DNA from: Fervidicella metallireducens AeB
Lineage (GTDB): Bacteria; Bacillota; Clostridia; Clostridiales; Caloramatoraceae
Length of the DNA stretch: 37,848 bases
NCBI RefSeq assembly: GCF_000601455.1
Contig: NZ_AZQP01000028.1
Span: forward strand, 1-37,848
Direction: 5' to 3'
A model generated the notes under the pieces. The model did not search any database. It had not been told where the DNA came from and was given only the letters and a program-made list of their open reading frames with translations. The position numbers and the translations under genes were made by a program. Positions 11,159-19,524 of the stretch are shown one piece after another. Positions within the stretch are counted from its first letter, which is position 1. Every line of letters starts with the position of its first letter.

Positions 11159-11911
11159 ATGCATAGATTTTTCGTAAACAAAGATAACATAAAAGAAAGC
11201 ACTATAATTATCGATGGAGATGATGTTAACCATATTTCCAAGGTATTAAGGCTAAAAAAGGAAGAAGAAATTATAGTTTGTGATGGAAATAAAAACGAAT
11301 ATATTTGTGAGATTCACCAGATTAATAAGAAGGAAATATTGTGCAAAATTAAGCAATCAAAGATTAATGAGAATGAACCTGAAGTAGAAATCACATTATT
11401 CCAAGGTTTGCCTAAAGCTCAAAAAATGGACTTGATAATACAAAAATGCGTAGAAATTGGAGTAGTTAGGATTCAACCGGTTATTACTAAAAGAACTGTG
11501 GTTAAGGTAGAAAATAGAGATTTAAAAGGTAAGCTTGAGAGATGGAACAGAATAAGTGAAGAGGCTGCAAAGCAAAGCAAAAGAGGTATTATACCAAAGG
11601 TTTTAGAACCAATAAACTTTGAGGATGCAGTTCTTTTGATGGAGGATATGGATATTTCTATATTGCCATATGAAAATCAACATGGGCATGGAATCAAAAA
11701 TGTATTAAATGAAAAAACTACTGAAATAAAAAAGGTTGGAATATTTATTGGACCTGAAGGTGGATTTGATGACCAGGAAGTTAACATTTGTCTAAGTAAA
11801 GGCATTATACCTGTTACATTAGGAAAGAGAATATTAAGAACAGAAACTGCAGGATTCGCAGCTACCATTATGATTTTATACGAAATAGGAGATATGGGAG
11901 GGTATAAATGA
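11159..11911 (+). CDS. rsmE: RsmE, 16S rRNA m3U1498 methyltransferase
   Basis: RsmE methylates N3 of U1498 in 16S rRNA. The 250-residue protein has an N-terminal PUA-like RNA-binding domain (HRFFV...VNHISKVLRLK) and a SPOUT-fold C-terminal domain. That domain shows I-G-P-E-G-G-F at about 197-203 and L-G-K-R-I-L-R-T-E-T-A, the knotted SAM site. ATG 11159 follows AAGGAG. Its stop overlaps the mtaB start by four bases (ATGA), indicating coupled translation. Confidence 0.97.
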   Translation: MHRFFVNKDNIKESTIIIDGDDVNHISKVLRLKKEEEIIVCDGNKNEYICEIHQINKKEILCKIKQSKINENEPEVEITLFQGLPKAQKMDLIIQKCVEIGVVRIQPVITKRTVVKVENRDLKGKLERWNRISEEAAKQSKRGIIPKVLEPINFEDAVLLMEDMDISILPYENQHGHGIKNVLNEKTTEIKKVGIFIGPEGGFDDQEVNICLSKGIIPVTLGKRILRTETAGFAATIMILYEIGDMGGYK

Positions 11912-13209
11912 GAAAAGTTGCATTTTTTACATTAGGATGTAGGGTGAATCAATATGAAACCGAAGCAATGTCTGAGGCATTTTTAAAAAAAGGTTACACA
12001 ATAGTTGATTTTGATGATTTTGCTGATATTTACATTATTAACACATGTACAGTTACTAATGTAGGAGATAAAAAATCAAGACAAATGATAAGGAAATCAA
12101 AAAAAATTAACCCGGATGCTGTAGTTGCAGTTGCAGGTTGCTATGCACAAGTAGCCCCAGACGAGGTAGCTTCAATTGAAGGAGTTGATGTTGTCGTAGG
12201 CACTTCAGATAAAGGTAAAATAGTAGATTTAGTAGAAAAGTTTCTAGCTGAGAAAAAACAAATAAAACATGTAGAGAACATAATGACAATCAGGGAATTT
12301 GAAGATTTAGAAATAGATGAATATCAAGATAAGACAAGGGCTTTTTTAAAGATTCAAGATGGTTGCGATAGATTTTGTTCATATTGTCTTATACCTTATG
12401 CCAGAGGTCCAGTCAGGAGTAAAAGGCCAGAAAAAATAGTAAGGGAAGTTCAAAAATTAGTAGAAAATGGATTTAAGGAGATAATATTATCAGGTATTCA
12501 TGTTGCTTCTTATGGTAGGGATTTAGGCAACATTAACCTGGTAGACATTATAGAAAAATTAGATAAATTTGAAAATCTAAAGAGAATAAGAATTGGTTCA
12601 GTGGATCCAACTTTTTTCACTGATGAAGTTATAGAAAGATTATCAAAGATAGAAAAATTATGTCATCATTTTCATCTTTCCTTGCAAAGTGGCTGTAATA
12701 ATACATTAAAAAGAATGAACAGGCACTATACAACAGAGGAATATGAAATAATTGTTAACAAATTAAGGGAAACTTTCTCAGATGTTTCTATAACAACAGA
12801 TATTATCGTTGGTTTTCCAGGGGAAACAGAAGAGGAGTTCAATGAAACCTTTGAATTTTTGAAAAGGTTAAAGCTAGCTAAAATGCATATTTTCAAGTAT
12901 AGTCCAAGGAAGGGAACAAAAGCTGCGACTTTCAACGAACAGGTGGCACCAGAAATAAAAGATAAGAGAAGTAAGCTATTAATTGAGCTGGATGAAAAAA
13001 ATGAAAAGGAGTTTACCAATAAGTTTTTAAATAAGAGAATGGATGTATTGTTTGAAGAAACAAAAAATGGATATTCAAAGGGCTACACAAAAAATTACAT
13101 AAAAGTACAGGTTCAATCAGCAAAAGACTTATCTGGTGAAATAATTGATGATATATTACTTAGCAAAATTGATAACGATGGTACAGTAATTGGAAAAATA
13201 GGCCTTTAA
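11908..13209 (+). CDS. mtaB: MtaB, tRNA t6A37 methylthiotransferase
   Basis: MtaB is a radical SAM enzyme that converts t6A to ms2t6A at position 37 of tRNAs reading ANN codons. The 433-residue protein has an N-terminal MTTase domain with three cluster cysteines (C11 in TLGCRVNQ, C47 in NTCTVTN and one in AGCYAQ). A radical SAM core with CDRFCSYC binds the second cluster and SAM, and a C-terminal TRAM domain follows. The TLGCR-N-Q-Y-E-T-E form of the first motif fits MtaB rather than MiaB or RimO. It is preceded by GGGAGGG inside rsmE and overlaps the rsmE stop. Confidence 0.96.
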   Translation: MRKVAFFTLGCRVNQYETEAMSEAFLKKGYTIVDFDDFADIYIINTCTVTNVGDKKSRQMIRKSKKINPDAVVAVAGCYAQVAPDEVASIEGVDVVVGTSDKGKIVDLVEKFLAEKKQIKHVENIMTIREFEDLEIDEYQDKTRAFLKIQDGCDRFCSYCLIPYARGPVRSKRPEKIVREVQKLVENGFKEIILSGIHVASYGRDLGNINLVDIIEKLDKFENLKRIRIGSVDPTFFTDEVIERLSKIEKLCHHFHLSLQSGCNNTLKRMNRHYTTEEYEIIVNKLRETFSDVSITTDIIVGFPGETEEEFNETFEFLKRLKLAKMHIFKYSPRKGTKAATFNEQVAPEIKDKRSKLLIELDEKNEKEFTNKFLNKRMDVLFEETKNGYSKGYTKNYIKVQVQSAKDLSGEIIDDILLSKIDNDGTVIGKIGL

Positions 13210-13272
13210 GAATAAGATGAAAGAAGGAAAATCATATTTTGTGTTGAATTATAAAGGGTGGAGGTGATAAAA

Positions 13273-13614
13273 GTGGACTGCATATTTTGTAAAATAGTTG
13301 ATGGAGCAATACCGGCAAAGAAGGTATATGAAGATGAAAAGATTTTAGCTTTTTATGATATAAGCCCAGCCGCTCCCGTGCATATTTTAGTAATACCAAA
13401 GGAACATATTGAATCTGTAGTGGATTTAAGGAAGGAAAATGTTGAAATAGTAAGCTACATATTTGAAAAAATCAGGACAATAGCAAAAGATTTTAATTTA
13501 GATGAATCTGGATTCAGAGTAGTTACAAATTGTGGCGATGATGCAGGTCAAACCGTTAAGCATCTACATTTTCATATATTAGGCGGGAGAACAATGCAGT
13601 GGCCACCAGGCTAA
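13273..13614 (+). CDS. HIT family protein (histidine triad nucleotide-binding)
   Basis: This is a HINT-type nucleotide hydrolase or transferase acting on purine nucleoside phosphoramidates or AMP conjugates; its in vivo substrate is not known from sequence. The 113-residue protein shows the zinc-type C-x-x-C near the start (DCIFCKI) and the catalytic triad H-L-H-F-H near the C-terminus (QTVKHLHFHILGG). The start is GTG 13273, four bases after a full GGAGGTGAT site (13260-13268); a GTG at 13258 lies at the edge of that site. It is the last gene before the rpsU promoter. Confidence 0.93.
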   Translation: MDCIFCKIVDGAIPAKKVYEDEKILAFYDISPAAPVHILVIPKEHIESVVDLRKENVEIVSYIFEKIRTIAKDFNLDESGFRVVTNCGDDAGQTVKHLHFHILGGRTMQWPPG

Positions 13615-13631
13615 ATTGTTTTCAATATTTA

Positions 13632-13661
13632 TTGACAATATTTACACGTGTAATATATAAT
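13632..13661 (+). promoter_or_regulatory. Sigma-A promoter for rpsU-yqeY with a palindrome in the spacer
   Basis: TTGACA (13632-13637) and TATAAT (13656-13661) are both perfect and 18 bp apart. The spacer contains the perfect palindrome TTACACGTGTAA (13642-13653), a good shape for a dimeric repressor site. A leader of roughly 75 nt separates it from rpsU. Confidence 0.8.
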
Positions 13662-13697
13662 ATAATATGTGCTATTAAAGGCAACTTTCTTCACAGC

Positions 13698-13712
13698 GAC
13701 ATTGATAATGTC
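13698..13712 (+). other. Leader hairpin upstream of rpsU
   Basis: GACATT, a 3-nt loop and AATGTC form a 6-bp hairpin in the rpsU 5' leader, about 30 nt before the start codon. It could be a site for ribosomal-protein feedback, but no known leader class is recognised. Confidence 0.4.
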
Positions 13713-13744
13713 TGCATTTTGTTTAGCGGAGGGAGGGAGATTAA

Positions 13745-13921
13745 ATGTCAGAAATCAGAGTAGGAGAAAACGAAACTCTTGAAAGTGCTCTTCGTAGATT
13801 TAAGAGAAAGTGCGCAAGGGCAGGAGTTCTTGCTGAAGTTAGAAAAAGAGAACACTATGAAAAACCAAGTGTAAAGCGTAAGAAGAAGTCAGAAGCTGCA
13901 AGAAAGAGAAAGTTTAAATAA
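13745..13921 (+). CDS. rpsU: 30S ribosomal protein bS21
   Basis: bS21 is a small basic protein of the 30S platform that helps base-pairing between the SD and the 16S rRNA 3' end. The 58-codon gene begins [10 protein letters not shown], contains [12 protein letters not shown] and [18 protein letters not shown], and ends in a Lys/Arg-rich tail ([10 protein letters not shown]). The ribosome site is the purine-rich GGAGGGAGGGAGA before ATG 13745. yqeY starts 16 bases after its stop, the conserved partner in Firmicutes. Confidence 0.98.
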   Translation: MSEIRVGENETLESALRRFKRKCARAGVLAEVRKREHYEKPSVKRKKKSEAARKRKFK

Positions 13922-13937
13922 TGAAAGAAGGGTGAGT

Positions 13938-14381
13938 ATGTCACTCAAGGAAAGATTGCAAGAAGATTGGAAAACAGCTTTAAAGAATAAAGATAGTTTC
14001 AAAGCTAGTGTTTTGAGTATGGCTAGAGCTGCTATTCTTCAAGCCGAAAAGGTAGATGGCTCGAAACTTGATGATGAGGCTATCATTTCTGTTTTATCAA
14101 AGGAAGTTAAGCAGAGAAGGGACGCAATAGTAGAATACGAAAGAGGTAATAGGCAGGATTTAGTTGACCAGGTTAATGGTGAAATTAATATTTTGCTTGA
14201 GTACCTTCCTCAGCAGCTAACTGAAGAAGAAATAGCCGAAATTGTTAAAAATGCTGTGAATGAAACTGGGGCAACAAGCGTTAAAGAAATGGGAAAAGTT
14301 ATGACTTCTATTATGCCAAAAGTAAAAGGAAGAGCGGATGGAAAGCTTGTTAGCCAAATAGTTAAACAATTTTTGCAATAA
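13938..14381 (+). CDS. yqeY: YqeY / GatB-Yqey domain protein
   Basis: YqeY resembles the tRNA-binding tail domain of the amidotransferase subunit GatB and is thought to bind tRNA; its exact role is unknown. The 147-residue helical protein shows MSLKERLQEDWKTALKNKD at the start, and the family blocks LSKEVKQRRDAI, Y-E-R-G-N-R, LEYLPQQL and GRADGKLVSQIVKQFL. ATG 13938 is used; a GTG at 13932 falls inside the GAAGGGTGA ribosome site. It is cotranscribed with rpsU and closed by a strong terminator. Confidence 0.95.
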   Translation: MSLKERLQEDWKTALKNKDSFKASVLSMARAAILQAEKVDGSKLDDEAIISVLSKEVKQRRDAIVEYERGNRQDLVDQVNGEINILLEYLPQQLTEEEIAEIVKNAVNETGATSVKEMGKVMTSIMPKVKGRADGKLVSQIVKQFLQ

Positions 14382-14386
14382 AATAT

Positions 14387-14411
14387 AGACCCGCAATTTT
14401 GCGGGTCTTTT
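14387..14411 (+). terminator. Terminator after yqeY
   Basis: AGACCCGC pairs with GCGGGTCT (8 bp, 6-nt loop), followed by TTTT. This is a strong GC-rich intrinsic terminator. Confidence 0.92.
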
Positions 14412-14431
14412 ATGTTGCCTAAAATTAATGT

Positions 14432-14462
14432 TGTTATTTTAGAAATTTTATAAGCATAAAAT
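14432..14462 (+). promoter_or_regulatory. Probable sigma-E promoter for yqfC-yqfD
   Basis: CATAAAAT (14455-14462) matches the sigma-E -10 element. TATTT (14435-14439) sits about 15 bp upstream in the -35 position, in a TGTTATTT context. yqfC and yqfD are sigma-E genes in B. subtilis. A terminator lies just upstream, so a promoter is needed here. Confidence 0.55.
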
Positions 14463-14495
14463 AGATTATAAAAGTATTCATTCTAGGAGAGTTAT

Positions 14496-14771
14496 ATGGT
14501 AAAAAAGATAAACATAAAGGAAAGATTTTCAGCATCACTTGAATTGCCAAAAGAAGTATTATCAGAAACGCCGGTTATAAAAATAATAGGAAATAATGAA
14601 ATCTATATTGAAAATCATAAGGGTATTTTAGAATACGGAACTAACAGAATAAGAATTAACACAGTTTTAGGAGTTCTTGTCATTGAGGGGTATAACTTTG
14701 AGATAAGTGAAATAAATCAAGAAGATATAAAAATAACAGGTTTCACTGAGGCAATAGAATTTATTAAATGA
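14496..14771 (+). CDS. yqfC: Sporulation protein YqfC
   Basis: YqfC belongs to the YabP/YqfC family of small mother-cell sporulation proteins; molecular function is unknown. The 91-residue protein has the family pattern FSASLELPKEVL near the start, then E-I-Y-I-E-N-H-K-G-I-L-E-Y and I-R-I-N-T-V-L-G-V-L-V-I-E-G. ATG 14496 follows AGGAGA with five bases between. It lies ten bases upstream of yqfD, its constant partner, behind a probable sigma-E promoter. Confidence 0.9.
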   Translation: MVKKINIKERFSASLELPKEVLSETPVIKIIGNNEIYIENHKGILEYGTNRIRINTVLGVLVIEGYNFEISEINQEDIKITGFTEAIEFIK

Positions 14772-14780
14772 GGTGTTAAG

Positions 14781-15958
14781 ATGGGGGTAAAGGGAATTGA
14801 AAGTTATTTTAGAGGTTATATAGTAGTTCGAATAGAAGGATTGAATCCAGAAAAGCTTTTAAATTTAGCATCAAAAAATGGAATAATGTTGAGTGATATA
14901 AGAAAGGTTAACTTTACAACTTTAGAGTTTAAAATGAGATATTCTCAGTATAGGGGTCTAAAAAAAATTGCAAAACTTTCTCATTGTAGAGTAAAAATAG
15001 TGAAAAAATATGGATTTGTCTTTCAAATGCATAAGTTAAAAACTAGAAGTTTTTTTATATTTGGAGTAATAGTTTTTTTATTTATTTTATTCTTATTATC
15101 CAGCATAATCTGGTCAATTGAAATAGATGGTAATAAAAAAATAAGTTCAGATAAAATTTATCAAAGTCTTGAAAATGCAGGAATAAAAAAGGGAAGAATG
15201 AAATATAACCTAAAACTGAGAGAAGTAGAAAATGCTCTGCAAAATGAAATTAAGGAAATTTCAGTGGTAAATATAAAGGTAGTTGGAACTAAAATAAAGG
15301 TTAATATCGTTGAGAGGACTATGCCGCCAGAAATAATAAAAAATACACCATCAAATGTAATAGCTGGGAAAGAAGGTATTATAACAAAAATTTTATCATA
15401 TAAGGGGCAGCCTGAAGTGAAAATTGGCGATTATGTAAAAAAGATCAGATATTAATATCAGGTGTTTTGACAGATATAAATAATTTTCCAATTTCTATAG
15501 GAAATGCAATGGGAGTTGTTTATGCTAAAACATGGTATGAAGGTATAAGTGAAGTAAATTTTCATTACAAGAGGGAATTGAAAACTGGTATAACTAAGCA
15601 AAAAATTTATTTTATGCTTCTTGGGAAAAAAATATATTTAAAAAATGATAACATTGACTTTGAAAAATATGATAAAATAATAGAGAAAAATAATCTTAAT
15701 ATAAAAGGTATGAATACAAAAATTGAGAAAATAACAGAGACTTACTATCAAAAGATAGAAGAAAATGTTAATCTAACAGAAGAAGAGGCAAAAAAAATTG
15801 CTGTTGAAAACGCTGAGAATAATGTTCATCCTAAATTGCCTCAAAATGGTAAACTACTTGATAAAAAAATTTATAAAGAAAAAAATGAAAAATCCATTAA
15901 AGTTAGGATTCTATATCTATTCGAAGAAAACATAGGAATTGTACAGGAGCTAAAATAG
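14781..15958 (+). CDS. yqfD: Sporulation protein YqfD, interrupted by a -1 frameshift
   Basis: YqfD is a sporulation membrane protein (B. subtilis YqfD is about 398 residues); its function is unclear. The first frame (14781-15455) gives 224 residues with one membrane segment at about 90-113 and ends soon after GDYVKK. The second part (to 15958) continues in the -1 frame. Reading one base back at 15443 gives V-K-K-D-Q-I-L-I-S-G-V-L-T-D-I, the expected family sequence, and a combined length of about 392. The shift lies exactly on A-AAA-AAG (15437-15443). It can be a lost A in a homopolymer, a real mutation or programmed -1 frameshifting. The second half has no ribosome site of its own. The ribosome site GAGGTG precedes ATG 14781. 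Confidence 0.85.
15437..15443 (+). other. A AAA AAG slippery heptamer in yqfD
   Basis: The heptamer is in the phase X-XXY-YYZ relative to the yqfD start frame (GTA-AAA-AAG), the same sequence used for -1 frameshifting in E. coli dnaX. The 0-frame stop comes four codons later (15453-15455). Only a weak AT-rich palindrome (GATATTAATATC) follows, and the nearest SD-like AAGGGG is more than 20 nt upstream, so stimulators are poor. Confidence 0.6.
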
Positions 15959-15973
15959 AATGGAGGAGAAAAT

Positions 15974-16941
15974 TTGCATAATGACATTAAAATGTTAATT
16001 GACGATGTTAACTTAATAATTAATCTATTCGGCAAATATGATGAAAATATAAAACTAATTGAGCAGACATTTAATGTTAAAGTAGTAAATCGAAAGGATG
16101 AAATAAAGATAACAGGGGAAGGAAATACAGAATTAGCCGCTGATGTTATTACTAAACTATTAGATATAGCTCAAAAAGGGGAAATGGTTACATTACAATC
16201 AGTTAATTATATAATAGGATTAGTGATGGATGATAATCCACTGGATATTAATAAATTACTAGAAGATACGGTAATAGTTACAGCTCGTGGAAAATATGTA
16301 AAGTGTAAAACTCTAGGTCAAAAAACATATATAGACTCTATCAAAAATAATGATATTGTTTTTGGAATTGGACAGCTGGGACAGGAAAAACGTATCTTGC
16401 TATAGCAATGGCGGTAAGAGCTCTTAAAGAAAAAAAAGTGACAAGAATTGTTTTAACAAGACCTGCAGTTGAAGCTGGTGAAAAGCTTGGATTTTTACCA
16501 GGAGATTTACAAGAAAAAATAAATCCTTATTTAAGACCACTTTATGATGCCTTATATGATATATTAGGAATGGAAACTTTCCAAAGATATGTTGAATCTA
16601 ACATAATAGAGATTGCACCATTAGCATATATGAGGGGTAGAACATTAGATGATTGTTTTATAATACTTGATGAAGCACAAAATACTACTTCAGAACAAAT
16701 GAAGATGTTTTTAACTAGATTAGGATATGGGTCTAAAGCAATAATAACAGGGGATTTAACTCAAACGGATTTAGCACCAGGTAAGAAATCAGGACTTCAT
16801 GAGGCAGTGAAGGTACTAAAAGGAATTGAGGGAATTGATTTTGTAAACCTTACTTTTAGAGATGTTGTAAGACATAAGCTAGTTATGGATATTATAAAAG
16901 CATATGATAAATTTTATCATGATAAAGAAATAGGTGATTAA
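15974..16941 (+). pseudogene. phoH: PhoH-like ATPase (YbeZ type), frameshifted in the Walker A loop
   Basis: PhoH/YbeZ proteins are P-loop ATPases linked to RNA metabolism and to YbeY, whose gene follows two genes later. The start is TTG 15974 after GGAGGA (15962-15967). The first frame ends at 16405. The rest is open as 16408-16941 and carries the Walker B-like [16 protein letters not shown] and the [18 protein letters not shown] block. Adding one base (most simply a C) at 16373 restores [14 protein letters not shown], the exact family P-loop. The 3' half begins at an ATG with no ribosome site. As sequenced, no intact ATP site is made. Either a base was missed in the sequence or the gene is inactivated. 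Restored length would be about 322 residues, normal for the family. Confidence 0.85.
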
Positions 16942-19005
16942 ATGGTAAATCACAAAAGGATTTTTATATTTAAAATATTAAAGGACGAAAGGTTTCAAAA
17001 ATTTTTAATTGCATTTTTTACTTTTATTTCATTGTTTATTTGTGCTGCAATTGGTGTAATACCACAGAAGTACAATTTAAAAGTTGGAGACATTTCACCT
17101 GCTGACATTAAAGCACCAAGAGACTTTGTAGATCAAAGTGAGACACAAAGCAGAATCAATAATGCACTGGCTAATGTTGAGCCACAGTATAATAAAAATA
17201 ATGAAATCGCAGAGGAAGCAGTAGAGAGTATTCAAAGATTTTTCAACAAAGTATTAGAAATTAAAAAGCTCAACATAGACATGGAAGAAAAAATAATTAA
17301 GTTAAGCAATCCAGTGATTATAAAGCTAAGCAGAGAAGATTATAAAGCCATACTTTCCCTGAGAGAATATGAAATTTCAGAACTATCGGAATATCTAGTT
17401 CAGGTAATTGGAAATATATTGTCTCAGGAAATAAGAGATAATAATTCTGAAGATTTGAAAAAAGCCCAATCAGATGTGGAGTTCTTTTTTAAAAACTCTA
17501 CAATGAGCAAGCAGATGAAGGATATAGGAATTAATATCGGATATACATTAATTAAACCTAATGCATTTTTTGATAAGGAAAAAACTCAGGAAGCCAAGAT
17601 AAAAATAAAAAGAGAGATAGATCCTGTTGTTATTAAAAAAAATCAGAATATCATTCAAAAAGGTGAAGTTGTTAGTGAAAAACATATTAGTTTAATGCGT
17701 AGAGCCGGAATTTTAACAGAAAACTCAGGTATGGATATAGCAATCTATTCAGGAATTGCTGTTATAATAATCATTTTACAAATAGTTATCGGCATTGCAT
17801 TATATAAATTTAAAAGAGATATATTCAATAACAATAGTAAGTTATTTATGATTGCCATTACATTATGTATTAATTCATATTTGTCATTAGGCATAAATCT
17901 AATATCTCAATATTTAACATGTGTAAATTTTATGGCTTTTTTATTAGTATTAATTTTTGATCCATTATTGACTTTATCAATCAGCATACCTACGACAATT
18001 TTTATTGCACTGATAACAAATTTAAACCTTGAAATATGTTTACTCTACATAATTGGAAGTATAGCAGCTGTTTTGCTGTTAAATAATATTGTTCAAAGGC
18101 ATACTGTGCTTTGGGGAGGACTAGTAATTGGAATTTTAAATGCTGCATTAATATTTTCCTTTGGGCTTATTAATGCCATTGATTTATTTCAAAATCTAAC
18201 TAACAGTTTCATTGGTATGTTAGCGGGAATACTATCTGCAATTTTAGCTATTGGTATATTGCCAATATTTGAGCAGATGTTTGATATAATAACACCTATT
18301 AAATTATTAGAACTTTCAAACCCTAATCAGCCGTTACTTAAAAAAATGTTGTTTGAGGCACCTGGAACTTACCATCATAGCATAATTGTTGGAAATTTAG
18401 CTGAAACCGCTGCAGATGAGATTAAAGCAAATTCCCTTTTAGCAAGGGTAGGAGCTTATTATCATGATATTGGTAAAATTAAACGTCCATATTTTTTTAA
18501 AGAGAACCAAATAACCAATGATAATCCTCATGATAAAATAACACCTAAACTGAGTACTTTAATTATTACTTCCCATGTAAAGGATGGTGTAGAGTTAGCA
18601 AATCAGTATAAACTACCATCTGTAATAAGAGACATTATAGAACAGCATCATGGGACAACACTAGTAAGGTACTTTTATGTTCAAGCAAAAAATGAAGTCG
18701 ACAATGTTATAGAAGAAGAGGCCTTTAGATACGATGCTCCAAAACCTAAAAGCAAAGAAGCTGCCATCGTCATGTTGGCAGATAGTGTTGAAGCAGCAGT
18801 GAGATCTATTAGTAATCCTACAGTAGTAGAAATTGAAAATATGGTAAATAAAATAATTGATGAAAAAGTTAATGATGATCAGTTAAATAACGCTGAAATA
18901 ACCTTAAAAGAAATAGAAAAAATAAAAGAGTCTTTTATAAAGGTTTTAGTTGGAATTTTTCATAATAGAATTGAGTACCCAGAGTTAAACAATCAGAATG
19001 TATAA
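16942..19005 (+). CDS. pgpH: PgpH-type 7TM-HD cyclic-di-AMP phosphodiesterase
   Basis: Members of this family (YqfF/PgpH) hydrolyse c-di-AMP and are membrane proteins. The 687-residue protein has one N-terminal membrane helix (about 20-40), an extracytoplasmic 7TMR-HDED region (to about 270), seven membrane helices (about 275-465) and a cytoplasmic HD domain. The HD domain shows Y-H-H-S-I-I-V-G-N-L-A-E, then Y-Y-H508-D509-I-G-K and later A-D-S-V-E-A-A-V-R-S. ATG 16942 follows the phoH stop directly, with TAGGTGAT as ribosome site. It belongs to the phoH-pgpH-ybeY group found across Firmicutes. Confidence 0.95.
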   Translation: MVNHKRIFIFKILKDERFQKFLIAFFTFISLFICAAIGVIPQKYNLKVGDISPADIKAPRDFVDQSETQSRINNALANVEPQYNKNNEIAEEAVESIQRFFNKVLEIKKLNIDMEEKIIKLSNPVIIKLSREDYKAILSLREYEISELSEYLVQVIGNILSQEIRDNNSEDLKKAQSDVEFFFKNSTMSKQMKDIGINIGYTLIKPNAFFDKEKTQEAKIKIKREIDPVVIKKNQNIIQKGEVVSEKHISLMRRAGILTENSGMDIAIYSGIAVIIIILQIVIGIALYKFKRDIFNNNSKLFMIAITLCINSYLSLGINLISQYLTCVNFMAFLLVLIFDPLLTLSISIPTTIFIALITNLNLEICLLYIIGSIAAVLLLNNIVQRHTVLWGGLVIGILNAALIFSFGLINAIDLFQNLTNSFIGMLAGILSAILAIGILPIFEQMFDIITPIKLLELSNPNQPLLKKMLFEAPGTYHHSIIVGNLAETAADEIKANSLLARVGAYYHDIGKIKRPYFFKENQITNDNPHDKITPKLSTLIITSHVKDGVELANQYKLPSVIRDIIEQHHGTTLVRYFYVQAKNEVDNVIEEEAFRYDAPKPKSKEAAIVMLADSVEAAVRSISNPTVVEIENMVNKIIDEKVNDDQLNNAEITLKEIEKIKESFIKVLVGIFHNRIEYPELNNQNV

Positions 19006-19017
19006 AGGAGAATAAAT

Positions 19018-19512
19018 ATGATAGACTTTGTTATTGAGGATAAATTTTTATTCACCAAAGAAATTAAAAACTTAATACAAAAATCTATTCAGAGTGCTCT
19101 TAAGCATGAGAATTTTAATTATCCATATGAAATTAATATAATAATTACAAATAATGAAGGTATTAGGAAATATAATTGGGAGTTTAGAAAAAAGGATAGT
19201 GCAACAGACGTTTTATCCTTTCCTATGCTTTTCTTTAAAGATGGTTATTTTAACGGCAATAATTTAGATATTAATGTTGAAAATACAAATCCCGATAGTG
19301 GTGAAGTTATTTTAGGAGATATGATATTGTCAATAGAAAGGGCAAGTGAACAGGCACTAGAATATAATCATTCATTGGAAAGAGAAATTGCTTTTTTAAC
19401 TGTACATAGCATACTTCATTTACTTGGACATGATCATGAAACAGAAGAAGAAAGAAAACTTATGCGTACAAAAGAAGAAGAGATTTTAAATTCAATGAAT
19501 TTAGTAAGATAA
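19018..19512 (+). CDS. ybeY: YbeY endoribonuclease
   Basis: YbeY is a zinc-dependent endoribonuclease involved in 16S rRNA 3'-end maturation and ribosome quality control. The 164-residue protein carries the H-x3-H-x5-H zinc motif (H130, H134, H140 in HSILHLLGHDHE) and the conserved T-D-V-L-S-F-P. Family members usually have a short loop after LSFP; here it is about 25 residues longer, Asn-rich. ATG 19018 follows AAAGGAGA. It lies between pgpH and dgkA as in related genomes. Confidence 0.96.
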   Translation: MIDFVIEDKFLFTKEIKNLIQKSIQSALKHENFNYPYEINIIITNNEGIRKYNWEFRKKDSATDVLSFPMLFFKDGYFNGNNLDINVENTNPDSGEVILGDMILSIERASEQALEYNHSLEREIAFLTVHSILHLLGHDHETEEERKLMRTKEEEILNSMNLVR

Positions 19513-19524
19513 GGGATGGGTAAA

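Noticed and set aside
10619-11233. A 204-codon reverse-strand frame antisense to prmA and the start of rsmE
   Set aside because: It is a shadow of prmA, has no ribosome site, and its Ser/Thr/Ile-rich composition is typical of antisense translation.
16358-16408. Programmed frameshifting in phoH, by analogy with yqfD
   Set aside because: No slippery heptamer is present at GGA-CAG-CTG, and a single added C restores the exact P-loop; deletion or base-call error is the simpler reading.
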